Part shown: piece by piece, positions 26,589-38,074 of the stretch
Numbering within the stretch: position 1 is the stretch's first letter
Layout of the letters: each line of letters begins with the position of its first letter
Assembly: GCF_024519155.1 (NCBI RefSeq)
Contig: NZ_JANIFJ010000005.1
Location: 124,001-188,000 of the forward strand
DNA length: 64,000 bases
Reading direction: 5' to 3'
Source of the DNA: Mangrovibrevibacter kandeliae
GTDB lineage: Bacteria > Pseudomonadota > Alphaproteobacteria > Rhizobiales > Rhizobiaceae
Notes under the pieces: model-generated
Told to the model about the DNA's origin: nothing
The model's database searches: none
What the model saw: the letters and a program-made list of their open reading frames with translations, nothing else
Program-made: the position numbers and the translations under genes

Positions 26589-26605
26589 GATAGAGGATGT
26601 CTATC
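26589..26605. promoter_or_regulatory. LysR-type box upstream of fdsG (T-N11-A)
   Basis: GATAGA (26589-26594) and TCTATC (26600-26605) are perfect inverted repeats around GGATG. Within them T26591 and A26603 are 11 bases apart, the LysR-box rule. The box overlaps the stop codon of the LysR gene and lies about 90 bases before the fdsG start, a natural activator position. Binding by the adjacent LysR protein is inferred. Confidence 0.55.
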
Positions 26606-27488
26606 AAGTCAGCGTCACGAGCGCCGCTTCTTCCCAGAAGGATGCGACCAGCGGCGGCTGGGGCTCGCGCACCGCGCGCACCAGCGCGACGTCGTAGCTG
26701 ACGTCGGGCGCTTCCAGCGGGATCGACCGGACCGGTTCGGCCAGTCCCAGCATCTCGGCCGAGCGCGACGGCATGATGGTGGCGAAGCGGCCGGTGCGGA
26801 CCTGCGCGATCAAGGCGATCATCGAGTTGGACTCCAGAACGGTGCCGAAGCGTTCGGGCGCGCGCTGCAGGTAACTCTCGAGAATGCGCCGGTTCTGCAT
26901 CGTCGTCGTCAGCAGGCAGAGCGGGATCGACGCCGCCTCGTCCCAGGTCACGCTCCGGCGTTCGGCAAAGGGGTTGCCGCGGGTGGTCACCAGACAGTAG
27001 CGCTCGGCGTAGAGCACCCGCCGGTCGAGCCGCTGCGGCCGCTCCTCGTCGCGATAGGTGATGCCGAGATCGATCTCGAAATTGTCGATGCCGGCGGCGA
27101 TCTCGGCCGAGGTGCGCGACAGGATCTCGAAGGTGACGTGCGGATGGCGCTCGAAGAACGGCGTCGTCAGCCGCGACACCACGGCCAGCGCGGTCGGTAT
27201 CACGGCGAGGCGCAGGTGCCCGGACAGCCCCTGACGCTCGATCCGCAACTCGTCCTGCATGGTGCGCACGTCGCCGATGATCCGCCGCGCCCAGACGAGC
27301 ACGCGCTCGCCCTCCGCTGTGAGGCCCTGGAAGCGCGAGCCGCGATTGACGAGGGTCACGCCGAGCCGCTCCTCCAGCTGGCGGATGCCGGCGGACAGGG
27401 TCGGCTGCGTCACCCCGAGCCGCTCGGCGGCGCGGCCGAAATGGCGTTCGCCGGCGAGGGCGATGAAATATTCGAGCTTGTCGATCAT
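26604..27488 (-). CDS. LysR-family regulator of the fds operon
   Basis: A 294-residue regulator. The winged helix-turn-helix is at residues about 3-60 (FIALAGERHFGRAAERL, VTQPTLSAGIRQLEERLG). The C-terminal effector domain is of periplasmic-binding type (about 90-290). AGGA lies 8 bases before the ATG at 27488; the longer frame is rejected. It precedes fdsG in the same direction, matching formate-operon regulators such as FdsR in other proteobacteria. The effector is probably formate or a related signal, by inference. An inverted repeat just upstream may serve autoregulation. Confidence 0.88.
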   Translation of the reverse strand: MIDKLEYFIALAGERHFGRAAERLGVTQPTLSAGIRQLEERLGVTLVNRGSRFQGLTAEGERVLVWARRIIGDVRTMQDELRIERQGLSGHLRLAVIPTALAVVSRLTTPFFERHPHVTFEILSRTSAEIAAGIDNFEIDLGITYRDEERPQRLDRRVLYAERYCLVTTRGNPFAERRSVTWDEAASIPLCLLTTTMQNRRILESYLQRAPERFGTVLESNSMIALIAQVRTGRFATIMPSRSAEMLGLAEPVRSIPLEAPDVSYDVALVRAVREPQPPLVASFWEEAALVTLT

Positions 27489-27503
27489 CCTCGTGATCCT
27501 GCG

Positions 27504-27523
27504 GGGTGCCGTACGTAGCACCC
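27504..27523. promoter_or_regulatory. Inverted repeat between lysR and the TerC-family gene
   Basis: GGGTGC (27504-27509) and GCACCC (27518-27523) are perfect complements with 8 bases between. It is 15 bases upstream of the LysR start and in the shared 121-base gap before the divergent TerC gene. It may be an autoregulatory operator or an mRNA leader hairpin. Confidence 0.35.
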
Positions 27524-27609
27524 TCGGCCGAAATAGCGGCTCGTAAGGGCGGCTGGAACACTATATGGAGCGAACGCGCCCGACACGCCGACGCCAAGCA
27601 GGATTGCCC

Positions 27610-28272
27610 TTGTCCGAAGCCTTTCTCACCGCCGAACTGACGGCTCTCCTGCAGGTTCTCTTCATCGACGTGGTGCTCGCCGGCGACAACGCCGTGGTGG
27701 TCGGCATGGCGGCGGCGGGGGTCGACGAGAAGATCCGCAGCCGCGTGATCTTCTGGGGCATCGGCGCGGCGGTGTTGCTGCGCATCCTGTTCGCCGTCGT
27801 CGCGGTGCAGCTCCTCGAGATCGTGGGGCTGACGCTCGCCGGCGGTATCCTGCTCCTCTGGGTCTGCTGGAAGATGTTCCGCGAGATCCGCAGCAATGAC
27901 GGGCCCGACGAACACGACGTCGAAAACGCCGAGAAGACGGCGAAGAAGACCAAGAGCTTCAAACAGGCGCTGTTCCAGATCGTCATTGCCGACGTGTCGA
28001 TGTCGCTCGACAACGTCCTCGCCGTCGCCGGCGCGGCGCGCGAGCACGTCGAGGTGCTTATCGGCGGCCTTCTGATCTCGGTCGTGCTGATGGGCGCGGC
28101 GGCCTCGCTGATCGCCCGGCTCCTGCATCGCTACCGCTTCATCGCCTGGATCGGCCTCGCGGTGATCCTGTTCGTCGCCTGCAACATGATCTGGCGCGGC
28201 AGCGGCGAGGTCGCCTGCCAGGCCGATCTGTCGACCACCATCTGCGACGCCGTAGGCGACACCGGCCATTGA
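27610..28272 (+). CDS. TerC/YjbE-family integral membrane protein, putative metal exporter
   Basis: A 220-residue membrane protein with about seven helices. The TerC signature repeats are [13 protein letters not shown] in the first helix and [18 protein letters not shown] later, each placing Asp and Asn in the membrane. A charged loop (about residues 98-115) separates two halves. The TTG at 27610 is preferred: CAGGA lies 6 bases before it and the protein then starts at the conserved first helix. The ATG at 27565 adds a basic leader. YjbE/MeeF-type relatives load or export Mn2+; the substrate here is not determined. Confidence 0.85.
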   Translation: MSEAFLTAELTALLQVLFIDVVLAGDNAVVVGMAAAGVDEKIRSRVIFWGIGAAVLLRILFAVVAVQLLEIVGLTLAGGILLLWVCWKMFREIRSNDGPDEHDVENAEKTAKKTKSFKQALFQIVIADVSMSLDNVLAVAGAAREHVEVLIGGLLISVVLMGAAASLIARLLHRYRFIAWIGLAVILFVACNMIWRGSGEVACQADLSTTICDAVGDTGH

Positions 28273-28333
28273 GCCCGGCTTCGCCGGTCCGCACGACGGG
28301 CCGAGCGAGCACCGCTTCGAAAGTAGAACGACG

Positions 28334-28792
28334 ATGTCCGAGACGCACCTCACCCAGCTCGGCGCGGATGCGCGTCCCGCCGCCTCGCCCGAGGAGGCCG
28401 TGCTCGAGACGGTGCCCTTCACCCGCGGCGACGGACCGCCGGCGATCGTCCGCTTCACCTGCCCCGAGTTCACCTCGCTCTGCCCGGTGACCGGGCAGCC
28501 GGACTTCGCCCACATCGTGATCGACTATGCGCCCGACGCGCGGCTGGTTGAATCGAAGTCGCTGAAGCTGTTCCTGACGAGCTTCCGCAACCACGGCGCC
28601 TTCCACGAGGACTGCACGGTCGGCATCGCACGGCGCGTGGTCGAGGTGACACGGCCGCTGTGGCTGCGCATCGGCGGGTTCTGGTATCCGCGCGGCGGCA
28701 TCCCGATCGACGTGTTCTGGCAGACCGGCGCCCCGCCTGAGGGCGCCTTCCTGCCGGAAATGGGCGTACCGCCCTATCGCGGCCGGGGATGA
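28334..28792 (+). CDS. queF: NADPH-dependent preQ0 reductase (queuosine synthesis)
   Basis: A 152-residue type I QueF of the tunnelling fold. It reduces the nitrile of 7-cyano-7-deazaguanine to preQ1. The catalytic cysteine is in [11 protein letters not shown], and the family motif [15 protein letters not shown] with following HED is complete. Length matches the short, single-domain form. It lies 61 bases after the TerC-family gene on the same strand, perhaps co-transcribed. No preQ1 riboswitch was recognised in front of it. Confidence 0.95.
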   Translation: MSETHLTQLGADARPAASPEEAVLETVPFTRGDGPPAIVRFTCPEFTSLCPVTGQPDFAHIVIDYAPDARLVESKSLKLFLTSFRNHGAFHEDCTVGIARRVVEVTRPLWLRIGGFWYPRGGIPIDVFWQTGAPPEGAFLPEMGVPPYRGRG

Positions 28793-28873
28793 CGTCGCTG
28801 CGCTGATTGGCGCCCGCTGCCGGGCTTGCATCCGCCGCTCGTCCGATTCATTCGGAGACGTCCAGGAGACGTC

Positions 28874-29545
28874 ATGCAGAAGTCCGCCTCGATCCTCGCC
28901 GCAGCTGTCGTTACTGCGCTCAGCGCTGCACCAGCCCTCGCTCATCCGCACGTCTTCGTCGATGCGACGGTCGCGATCACCGGCGACGGCCGCGGGCACC
29001 TCGCCTCGATCACCAACAGCTGGTGGATGGACGAGATCTTCTCCTCCAGCGTCATCCCCGACTTCGACAAGAACGCCAACGGCAAGCTCGACAAGGACGA
29101 GCTCGCGGCCGTGGGCGAGCAGGTGCGCAAATCGATCGCCGAGTGGGAGTTCTACACCTTCGTGCGCAAGGACGGCACGCCGGTGGCGATGAACCCGCCG
29201 TCGGTGCTGAACGTCGCCTGGAGCGACAAGACGGGCAAGCTGCAGTTCCGCTTCACCATGACGCCGAAGGCGCCGGTCGACCTGAAGGCCGGGCAGCTGA
29301 CCGTCTTCGACTTCGACAAGAGCTACTTCGTCGCCTTCAACTTCGCCGGACCGCAGAGCTTCGTGCTGAGGGACATGCCGAAGGGCTGCAAGAAATCGCT
29401 GGAGATGCCGACCAATGACCAGGCGGCGACGGCGTGGATGAACTATCTCTCCACCCTCAGCGTCGACGACACCGCACCGGTGCCCGAGGACGGCGTGAAC
29501 TTCTCCGAGGTGCTGTCGACCAAGGCCCAGATCGACTGCCGCTGA
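28874..29545 (+). CDS. DUF1007 periplasmic protein
   Basis: A 223-residue protein with a clear signal peptide (KSASILAAAVVTALSAAPALA, cleavage about residue 22), starting the mature part HPHVFVDATV. The HPH motif near the mature N-terminus and the EF-hand-like DKNANGKLDKDEL are typical of DUF1007. Family members sit beside nickel or cobalt permeases, and metal handling has been suggested. No RcnA/HoxN-type permease follows here; the next gene is convergent. CAGGAG supports the ATG at 28874. Confidence 0.85.
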   Translation: MQKSASILAAAVVTALSAAPALAHPHVFVDATVAITGDGRGHLASITNSWWMDEIFSSSVIPDFDKNANGKLDKDELAAVGEQVRKSIAEWEFYTFVRKDGTPVAMNPPSVLNVAWSDKTGKLQFRFTMTPKAPVDLKAGQLTVFDFDKSYFVAFNFAGPQSFVLRDMPKGCKKSLEMPTNDQAATAWMNYLSTLSVDDTAPVPEDGVNFSEVLSTKAQIDCR

Positions 29546-29563
29546 AGCAGTGACGGTCGGGCC

Positions 29564-30496
29564 TCACGATCGGCCATGGGTGAGCGCCAGCCGTCCCACC
29601 GTGTCGCGGACGGCCTGAATGAACAGGCGCAGCACCGGCGGGATCTCGCCCTCGGCGCGCATGGTGAGGCCCACCGGCCCCGAGGTGCCGGCCATGTCGA
29701 TCGGCAGCTCGCAGAGGCGTCCCTCGGCGACGTCGAGCGCGACGACGCCCGAGGAGATGACCCAGATCGCGTTGGTCTTGCGCACGAAGGAGCGGCCGAA
29801 GCTGTCGGCGACGGTCTCGATGCGCTCGGAGCGCCGCCGAAGGCCGCGCGCCACGAAGAACTGCTCGGCGATCGAGCGGATGGCGGCGTTCTCGTCGGGA
29901 AACAGCAGCGGGAAGTCGGCGATGGCGGCCGCATCCGTCTCGTGCTCGAGCGGGTGGCCCGGCCGCACCACCAGCGCGATGCGCTCGGAGTAGAGCTGGC
30001 TGAAGGAGAACCGCGTCATCGCCTCGGCCGGACCCATGCGACCGATCACGAGGTCCAGCGCACCGCTCGCCAGTTCCGACAGGAGGAAGGCGTTCGGACC
30101 AGAGACGATGCTGAGCGTCGCACCCGGCGCGAGACCGGCGAAGACGATTGCCGCGTCCGGCACGATGCGGGCGGCAACGCTCGGCAGACAGCCGATTGCC
30201 AGCCGCACGGCCGTCTGCGCCAACCCTTCCGCCACCGCCTCCACGCCGTGCCGCAGCATCGCCAGGCTGGCTTCGGCGTGGGTGAGGAACAGCTGGCCGA
30301 TCGGCGTCGGCACGGCGCCGCCGCGATTGCGCACCATCAGGCTCGCGCCGAGGATGGTCTCGAGCTCGGCCAGCGTCTTCGACACCGCCGGCTGGGACAC
30401 CGCCAGACGCTCCGCCGCCCGGCCGACGCTGCGCAGCCGCGCCACCTCGGCGAAGGTCTGGAGATGGCGAAGCTTGATGCGCGGGTCGAGATGCAT
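29564..30496 (-). CDS. pcaQ: LysR-family pca operon activator PcaQ
   Basis: A 310-residue regulator with a winged helix-turn-helix (about 8-65; LRHLQTFAEVARLRSVGRAA, AVSQPAVSKTLAELE). The effector domain has the PcaQ-like stretches VRLAIGCLPSVAARIVP and FVRKTNAIWVISSGVV. It is divergent from pcaC with a 94-base gap containing a long T-N11-A dyad, the layout known for Agrobacterium and Sinorhizobium pcaQ. The expected coinducer is beta-carboxy-cis,cis-muconate or its lactone. Confidence 0.9.
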   Translation of the reverse strand: MHLDPRIKLRHLQTFAEVARLRSVGRAAERLAVSQPAVSKTLAELETILGASLMVRNRGGAVPTPIGQLFLTHAEASLAMLRHGVEAVAEGLAQTAVRLAIGCLPSVAARIVPDAAIVFAGLAPGATLSIVSGPNAFLLSELASGALDLVIGRMGPAEAMTRFSFSQLYSERIALVVRPGHPLEHETDAAAIADFPLLFPDENAAIRSIAEQFFVARGLRRRSERIETVADSFGRSFVRKTNAIWVISSGVVALDVAEGRLCELPIDMAGTSGPVGLTMRAEGEIPPVLRLFIQAVRDTVGRLALTHGRS

Positions 30497-30519
30497 GACG
30501 AACAGGTTATGGATCAGCG

Positions 30520-30548
30520 GCGAAAGGTAATTTTACATCACCTTTCGC
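30520..30548. promoter_or_regulatory. Nine-base dyad operator between pcaQ and pcaC
   Basis: GCGAAAGGT (30520-30528) and ACCTTTCGC (30540-30548) are perfect inverted repeats with an 11-base AT-rich centre, so T30528 and A30540 give an exact T-N11-A LysR box. It lies 42 bases before pcaC and 23 before the pcaQ start, fitting activation of pca and repression of pcaQ. The arms do not match the ATAACC-N4-GGTTAA motif I recall for Sinorhizobium PcaQ. Confidence 0.65.
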
Positions 30549-30590
30549 ATCGGCCATACAAGTGAAAAGACTGAACTCGGCGGGAGGAAC

Positions 30591-31001
30591 ATGACCGAGA
30601 TCGATGCACCGCGCCTCGAGCGCGGCATGCGGACCCGTCGACGGGTCCTTGGCGACGCCCATGTCGACCGGGCGGAGGCGAACAAGACGGACTTCGACGC
30701 CCCGTTCCAGACCTTCATCACCGAGGGCGCCTGGGGTTCGGTCTGGTCAGGCGACCAGCTGAGCCTGCGCGAGCGCTCGATCGTGACCATCGCGCTCCTT
30801 GCCGCGCTCGGCCAGGACGACGAGGTGGCGATGCACGTGCGCGCCACCGCCAACACCGGCGCGACCCGCGAGGATATCCGCGAGGCCTTGATGCACGTCG
30901 CCGTCTATGCCGGCGTACCGGCGGCCAACCATGCGATCAAGATCGCCAAGGGCGTCTATGCCGAGATGGACGCCGCGCGCGAGGGGGGAGAGACACGATG
31001 A
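30591..31001 (+). CDS. pcaC: 4-carboxymuconolactone decarboxylase
   Basis: A 136-residue protein of the AhpD-like carboxymuconolactone decarboxylase family. It converts 4-carboxymuconolactone to beta-ketoadipate enol-lactone. Features are [13 protein letters not shown] at the start, [17 protein letters not shown], then [15 protein letters not shown] and [15 protein letters not shown]. The Cys pair of AhpD peroxidase relatives is absent, as expected. GGGAGGAAC precedes the ATG. It is first in the operon and overlaps pcaH by four bases. Confidence 0.95.
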   Translation: MTEIDAPRLERGMRTRRRVLGDAHVDRAEANKTDFDAPFQTFITEGAWGSVWSGDQLSLRERSIVTIALLAALGQDDEVAMHVRATANTGATREDIREALMHVAVYAGVPAANHAIKIAKGVYAEMDAAREGGETR

Positions 31002-31723
31002 GCGACGGCGGCTCCTACTACCAGCGCGACCGGCTGTGGCATCCCCCGGCCTACACGCCGGGCTACAAGACCTCAGTAACGCGCTCGCCGCAGCGCGCGC
31101 TCCTCTCCTTCGACAACTCGATTTCGGAGATGACCGGGCCGACCTTCGGCCATTCCATCATCGGCGAGCTCGACAACGACCTGATCCTGAACTTCGCCAA
31201 GGACGGCGAGCCGATCGGCCAGCGCATCATCGTGCACGGCCGAGTGCTGGACGAGAACGGCCGCGGCGTGCCGAACTGCCTCGTCGAGTTCTGGCAGGCC
31301 AATGCCGGCGGTCGCTACCGCCACAAGAAGGAATCCTATCTGGCGCCGCTCGATCCGAACTTCGGCGGCTGCGGGCGCACCATCACCGGCGAAGACGGCT
31401 CCTACCGCTTCCGCACCATCCAGCCCGGCGCCTACCCCTGGCCGAACGGGCCGAACGACTGGCGGCCGGCGCACATCCACTTCTCCGTCTTCGGCCATGC
31501 CTTCGCGCAGCGGCTGATCACCCAGATGTATTTCGAGGGCGATCCGATGATCTGGAAGTGTCCGATCGTGGCGACGATTCCCGACCGGGAGGCGATCGAG
31601 CGCCTGACCGCCGCGCTCGACATGAACAACACGGTGCCGATGGACTCGCGCGCCTACAAGTTCGACATCGTGCTGCGCGGGCGCCGCTCGACGCTGTTCG
31701 AGAACCGGATGGAGGGCAACTGA
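30998..31723 (+). CDS. pcaH: Protocatechuate 3,4-dioxygenase beta subunit
   Basis: A 241-residue subunit holding the non-haem Fe(III). The intradiol signature runs from [20 protein letters not shown]. Iron ligands are expected in the GAYPWPNG tyrosine region and in [11 protein letters not shown] (His, His). The enzyme cleaves protocatechuate to beta-carboxy-cis,cis-muconate. The ATG overlaps the pcaC stop (ATGA), and pcaG follows one base after the stop, consistent with equal synthesis of the two chains. Confidence 0.96.
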   Translation: MSDGGSYYQRDRLWHPPAYTPGYKTSVTRSPQRALLSFDNSISEMTGPTFGHSIIGELDNDLILNFAKDGEPIGQRIIVHGRVLDENGRGVPNCLVEFWQANAGGRYRHKKESYLAPLDPNFGGCGRTITGEDGSYRFRTIQPGAYPWPNGPNDWRPAHIHFSVFGHAFAQRLITQMYFEGDPMIWKCPIVATIPDREAIERLTAALDMNNTVPMDSRAYKFDIVLRGRRSTLFENRMEGN

Positions 31724-31724
31724 G

Positions 31725-32351
31725 ATGGCCCAGACCCTCGGCCACCTGAAGGAGTCGGCGTCGCAGACCGCCGGCCCCTACGTCCATATCGGCTGCACGC
31801 CGAACTACTGCGAGATCGAGGGCGTCTTCCCCGAGGATCTCGGCACGCGCATGATCCTCGGCGACGTCAAGGGCGAGCGCATCCGCATCGTCGGCCGCGT
31901 CTTCGACGGCACCGGCACGCCGCTGAAGGACGCCCTCGTCGAGATCTGGCAGGCGGATGCCGACGGCCTCTATCCGAGCCCGCAGGACAAGCGCGGCACG
32001 GCCGATACGAACTTCACCGGCTGGGGCCGCTCGCCCGGCGACATGCAGACCGGCGAGTTCCGCTTCGACACGGTCAAGCCCGGCCGTGTGCCGGCCAAGA
32101 ACGGCGCGCTGCAGGCGCCGCACGTCACCGTCTGGATCGTCGCGCGCGGCATCAATATCGGCCTGCACACGCGCATGTATTTCGGCGACGAGGACGCGGC
32201 GAACGCCGAGGATCCGATCCTGTCGCGGATCGAGCACCGCTCGCGCGTGCCGACCCTGATCGCGCCGCGAACGGCGGAGGACGGCATGCCCGTCTACCGC
32301 TTCGACATCCGGCTCCAGGGGCCGGACGAGACCATCTTCTTCGACATTTGA
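31725..32351 (+). CDS. pcaG: Protocatechuate 3,4-dioxygenase alpha subunit
   Basis: A 208-residue partner of PcaH with the same beta-sandwich: ASQTAGPYVHIG at the start, then GRVFDGTGTPLKDALVEIWQ and APHVTVWIVARG. As in other alpha subunits, the iron-binding His/Tyr set is incomplete, and the chain contributes to the substrate pocket. A short start one base after pcaH makes co-translation likely. It ends 24 bases before the CoA-transferase gene. Confidence 0.95.
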   Translation: MAQTLGHLKESASQTAGPYVHIGCTPNYCEIEGVFPEDLGTRMILGDVKGERIRIVGRVFDGTGTPLKDALVEIWQADADGLYPSPQDKRGTADTNFTGWGRSPGDMQTGEFRFDTVKPGRVPAKNGALQAPHVTVWIVARGINIGLHTRMYFGDEDAANAEDPILSRIEHRSRVPTLIAPRTAEDGMPVYRFDIRLQGPDETIFFDI

Positions 32352-32375
32352 GCGTTTAGCGAGGACGTCAGCCGT

Positions 32376-33236
32376 ATGGCGAAGTTCCAGTCCCTGTCCG
32401 AGGCGGTGGCCGAGAACCTGAAGGACGGCGACAGCGTCGCCTTCGAGGGCTTCACCCACCTCATCCCCCATGCCAGCGCCCATGAGGCCGTCCGCCAGGG
32501 CCGCCGCGACCTGACCCTGATCCGCATGACGCCGGACGTGGTCTACGACCAGCTGATCGGCATGGGCATGGTGAAGAAGCTCGTCTTCTCCTATGCCGGC
32601 AACCCGGGCGTCGGGCTGCTGCGCCGTCTGCGCGACGCGGTCGAGAACCAGTGGCCGCGGCCGCTCAAGGTGGAGGAGCACAGCCACGCGGCGATGGCGA
32701 ATGCCTACGAGGCGGGCGCCGCGGGCCTGCCCTGCGCCGTGTTCCGCGGCTACAAGGGCGCCGGCCTGAAGGACGTGAACCCGAACATCCGCTCGGTCAC
32801 CTGCCCGTTCACCGGCGAGGAGCTCGCCGCGGTGCCGGCGATCCGTCCGGACGTCGCCTTCATCCACGCCCAGAAGGCCGACCGGAAGGGCAACGTCCTG
32901 ATCGAGGGCATCGTCGGCGTGCAGAAGGAGGCCGTGCTCGCGGCAAGGCGCTCGGTGGTCACCGTCGAGGAGATCGTCGAGAGCTTCGAGGGCGTCCACC
33001 CGAACGCCTGCATCCTCCCGCACTGGACGATCACCTCGGTGGTCCACGTGCCGGGCGGCGCCCATCCGTCCTATGCCCAGGGCTATTACCCGCGCGACAA
33101 TGCGGCCTATCTCGAATGGGACAAGATCGCGAGCGATCGCGACGCCTTCCAGTCCTGGATGCGCGAGAACGTGCTGGAGGTCGGGCCGGAGATCTTCGCG
33201 ACCCGCGTCGCACCGCTGAAGGAGGCCGCGCAGTGA
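32376..33236 (+). CDS. pcaI: 3-oxoadipate CoA-transferase subunit A (long, glutaconate-transferase-like form)
   Basis: A 286-residue class I CoA-transferase subunit. It has GDSVAFEGFTHLIPHA at the N-terminus (glycine-rich CoA loop), ADRKGNVLIEG and AARRSVVTVEEIVE. At 286 residues it is longer than the canonical PcaI of about 230 and resembles glutaconate CoA-transferase chain A. Position between pcaG and pcaF argues that it activates beta-ketoadipate with succinyl-CoA. It overlaps its partner by four bases (GTGA). Confidence 0.88.
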   Translation: MAKFQSLSEAVAENLKDGDSVAFEGFTHLIPHASAHEAVRQGRRDLTLIRMTPDVVYDQLIGMGMVKKLVFSYAGNPGVGLLRRLRDAVENQWPRPLKVEEHSHAAMANAYEAGAAGLPCAVFRGYKGAGLKDVNPNIRSVTCPFTGEELAAVPAIRPDVAFIHAQKADRKGNVLIEGIVGVQKEAVLAARRSVVTVEEIVESFEGVHPNACILPHWTITSVVHVPGGAHPSYAQGYYPRDNAAYLEWDKIASDRDAFQSWMRENVLEVGPEIFATRVAPLKEAAQ

Positions 33237-34022
33237 GCGACTTCACCCCCAACGAGATGATGACCATTGCGGCGGCCCGCGCGCTCTCGAACGACGACGT
33301 GTGCTTCGTCGGCATCGGTGCGCCGTCGGCGGCCTGCAACGTGGCGCGCCTGACGCATGCGCCGGACATCACGCTGATCTACGAGTCCGGCACCATCGGG
33401 ACGGCGCCGACCGTCCTGCCGCTGTCGATCGGCGACGGCGAGCTGTGCGAGACGGCGCTGACCACCGTCGCGGTGCCCGAAATGTTCCGCTACTGGCTGC
33501 AGGGCGGCCGGATCACGATCGGCTTCCTCGGCGCCGCCCAGCTCGACCCGTTCGGCAACATCAACACCACGGTGATCGGCGACTACGCCCACCCGAAGAC
33601 CCGCTTGCCCGGCGGCGGCGGCGCACCGGAGATCGCTTCGTCCTCGGGCGAGGTGTTCATCACCATGGCCCAGTCGAAGCGCGGCATGGTGAAGGACATC
33701 GACTTCTACACCTCCTTCGGGCACGGGCGCGGCGGCATTCACCGCCAGGAGCTCGGCATCACCACCAAGGGGCCGACGCTTCTGATCACCGACCTCGCGG
33801 TCTGGCGGCCGAATCCGGAGACCAAGGAGTTCGAGGTCAACTCGATCCACCCGGGCGCCACGCGCGAAGAGATCGCGCGCACCTGCGACTGGGACGTGAA
33901 ATATGCGGCATCCGTCGATGAGACGCCGCCGCCGACCGCCGAGGAGCTCGGCACGCTGCGGGAGTTGAAGGCCCGCACGGACGCCGCCCACGCGGGCACT
34001 GCCAGCAAGAGAGGTTCCAAGG

Positions 34023-34030
<8 letters not shown>
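33233..34030 (+). CDS. pcaJ: 3-oxoadipate CoA-transferase subunit B
   Basis: A 265-residue beta chain. The catalytic glutamate is expected in LIYESGTIG, and FLGAAQLDPFGNINTT is a family signature. The GTG start at 33233 overlaps the pcaI stop. With pcaI it forms a heteromer transferring CoA from succinyl-CoA to beta-ketoadipate. Like pcaI it belongs to the longer glutaconate-type branch. It overlaps pcaF by eight bases. Confidence 0.88.
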
Positions 34031-36409
<2,379 letters not shown>

Positions 36410-36452
36410 CGCCGCGCGGCCCGGAAGTGCTTCCGTTCAAGCTGGCAGCGCC

Positions 36453-37178
36453 TCAGACACTTCCCTCGCCCTCCTTCAGCGTCACGAAGACGACGCCGCG
36501 GGCCTTCAGCGCCAGCAGGCCCTTGACCAATCCCGCACCGGCGGGATGGGTCGGCTGGTTGATGTGGGCGATGATCACGTCGCCGTCCCGCGCCGCCTCG
36601 ACATGGTGTTCGGTCGCCGCGGCACCGAGCAGCGAGCCGCCGTCGCCGTTGATCGAATAGCCGGCGATGCGGTAGCCGAGCGCGCTGATCTGCGCCATCG
36701 CGCTCGGCGTGTACTTTGCGGTCGCGCCCCGGAACCAGTGCGGCTGCGCCAGGCCGGCGGCCACGAGCGCCTCGGCGCCGCCCTGCACTTCGGCCGACAC
36801 GGCCTCCGGACTGCCGGCGCTGCGGATTCCGTAGACGCTCATCGGCCGATCGATCGCCGGCACGTGGCGGGCGCCGTGATCCTCGACCTCGAAGAGTTCG
36901 GGATGCGCCTTGAGGACGGCGACGGCGTCCGGATTGCGCCGGAGCCACAGCCCCGTCGCGAAGATCGTCGCGGGGATGCGATGCTCGACCAGCGCCGAGA
37001 GGATGCGGGCGTCGGTGCGGCCGCCGCAGGCGTCCAAAGTCAGCGCGACGCGCAGCGTGCCGGCTTTCGACGGCGGCAGGCGCAGGCTCGGCTCGGTCAG
37101 GCCGTTCGGGTGCAGCGGCCCGGCGATGGCAGCGGTCGCGATCAGCACGAGGGGAAGAAGCAAGGCAGCGCGGCGCAT
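36453..37178 (-). CDS. Secreted polysaccharide deacetylase (NodB-like)
   Basis: A 241-residue protein with a signal peptide (RRAALLLPLVLIATAAIA). The NodB domain has VALTLDACGGRTD (catalytic and zinc Asp), EVEDHGARH (zinc histidines, HxxxH), and VIIAHINQPTHPAG. These are the parts expected for a metal-dependent N- or O-deacetylase acting on cell-envelope or exported polysaccharide. Substrate unknown. It converges with pobA; CGGAAGTGCTTCCG just after the pobA stop is a short hairpin that may help termination. Confidence 0.82.
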   Translation of the reverse strand: MRRAALLLPLVLIATAAIAGPLHPNGLTEPSLRLPPSKAGTLRVALTLDACGGRTDARILSALVEHRIPATIFATGLWLRRNPDAVAVLKAHPELFEVEDHGARHVPAIDRPMSVYGIRSAGSPEAVSAEVQGGAEALVAAGLAQPHWFRGATAKYTPSAMAQISALGYRIAGYSINGDGGSLLGAAATEHHVEAARDGDVIIAHINQPTHPAGAGLVKGLLALKARGVVFVTLKEGEGSV

Positions 37179-37327
37179 CGTCGAAGCGGTCCGGTGGGTT
37201 CAGCTCGAGCCTCGATGCGCGCTCGCCGGGCAAAGCTCAAGATGGCGATCGGCCACAGCGACAGACCTCACCGTCCCTCATCGCGTTCCCGGACCGATGT
37301 CTCCCGTGCGAGGCGCCGGAAAGCGGA

Positions 37328-37918
37328 TCAGGCCGGCTCCCTGACGCTGGCGAAATAGCCGATGGCGGTGCGCGCACAGCTCGTGAAGCTGTCGGCCGGA
37401 CCATCGGCGCCGACGGCCTGACGGCTGATGCGGGCGCCTTCGACCATCAGCGCGAGCGTGTCGGCCAGCCGCTCCGGCTCCGGAATCCCGCTGTCGCGAC
37501 AGAGCTGCGCCAGGCGGGTCCGCTGCGTCTTCTTGTAGTGGGTGATCGTGTCGCGGACGATATCGCAGGCTTCGGGCAACTCCACCGCCGCGTTGGAAAA
37601 CTCGCAGCCCCGGCTGTCCTTCAGAAGCCCGTCCACCATCTCGACCCAGGCGTCGAGTTGCGCCCGCGGATCGCCCGGCGCCGACGCTTCGACCGCCTCC
37701 CAAAGCTGATCCGCGTCGGACGCGGCCTGTTCAAGACAGGCGACGATCAGGGCGTCCTTGGACTGGAAGTGCCGATAGAGCGTCATCTTGTTGGTGCCCG
37801 CGGTCTCCGCGATCGCGTCCACACCCGTTGCCCTTATTCCACATCGTCCGAAGAGTGCTCGTGCCGTACCGAGTATGCGGTCACGCGGGCGTACCTGAGC
37901 ACCTGCATCGTTCGTCAT
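37328..37918 (-). CDS. TetR-family repressor, likely of the adjacent RND pump
   Basis: A 196-residue regulator. The helix-turn-helix is TGVDAIAETAGTNKMTLYRHF (about residues 33-53 as a whole). The C-terminus is a helical ligand domain. MTNDAGAQ is chosen as start because GGGAGG lies about 10 bases upstream. It is divergent from the RND operon, and a near-palindrome lies in the gap, the usual AcrR-like arrangement. The inducer is unknown. Confidence 0.85.
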   Translation of the reverse strand: MTNDAGAQVRPRDRILGTARALFGRCGIRATGVDAIAETAGTNKMTLYRHFQSKDALIVACLEQAASDADQLWEAVEASAPGDPRAQLDAWVEMVDGLLKDSRGCEFSNAAVELPEACDIVRDTITHYKKTQRTRLAQLCRDSGIPEPERLADTLALMVEGARISRQAVGADGPADSFTSCARTAIGYFASVREPA

Positions 37919-37979
37919 CGCTTCGAGACCTCCCAAACGACCCTCTTGACGGGATGTTACCGCTCTGTCACATAGCAAT

Positions 37980-37995
37980 GGTACTGACCAGTAAC
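37980..37995. promoter_or_regulatory. Putative TetR operator
   Basis: GGTACTG-AC-CAGTAAC is a near-perfect palindrome (six of seven positions pair) in the intergenic region between the TetR gene and the pump operon. TTGACG at 37946-37951 upstream could be a -35 element for rightward transcription. The operator would then lie just past the -10 region. Assignment rests on position and symmetry. Confidence 0.45.
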
Positions 37996-38074
37996 ACCTC
38001 TCTCGCCTCTTTTCAACGATTCCAATCGGGAAAAGGGGCGTGAGCCTTTTGTCGCAGAAGCTGGAGGACAGATC

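Noticed and set aside
36421-36436. CGGAAGTGCTTCCG hairpin after pobA as a true terminator
   Set aside because: The stem is only six base pairs with no T-run; it is mentioned under the deacetylase but not called.
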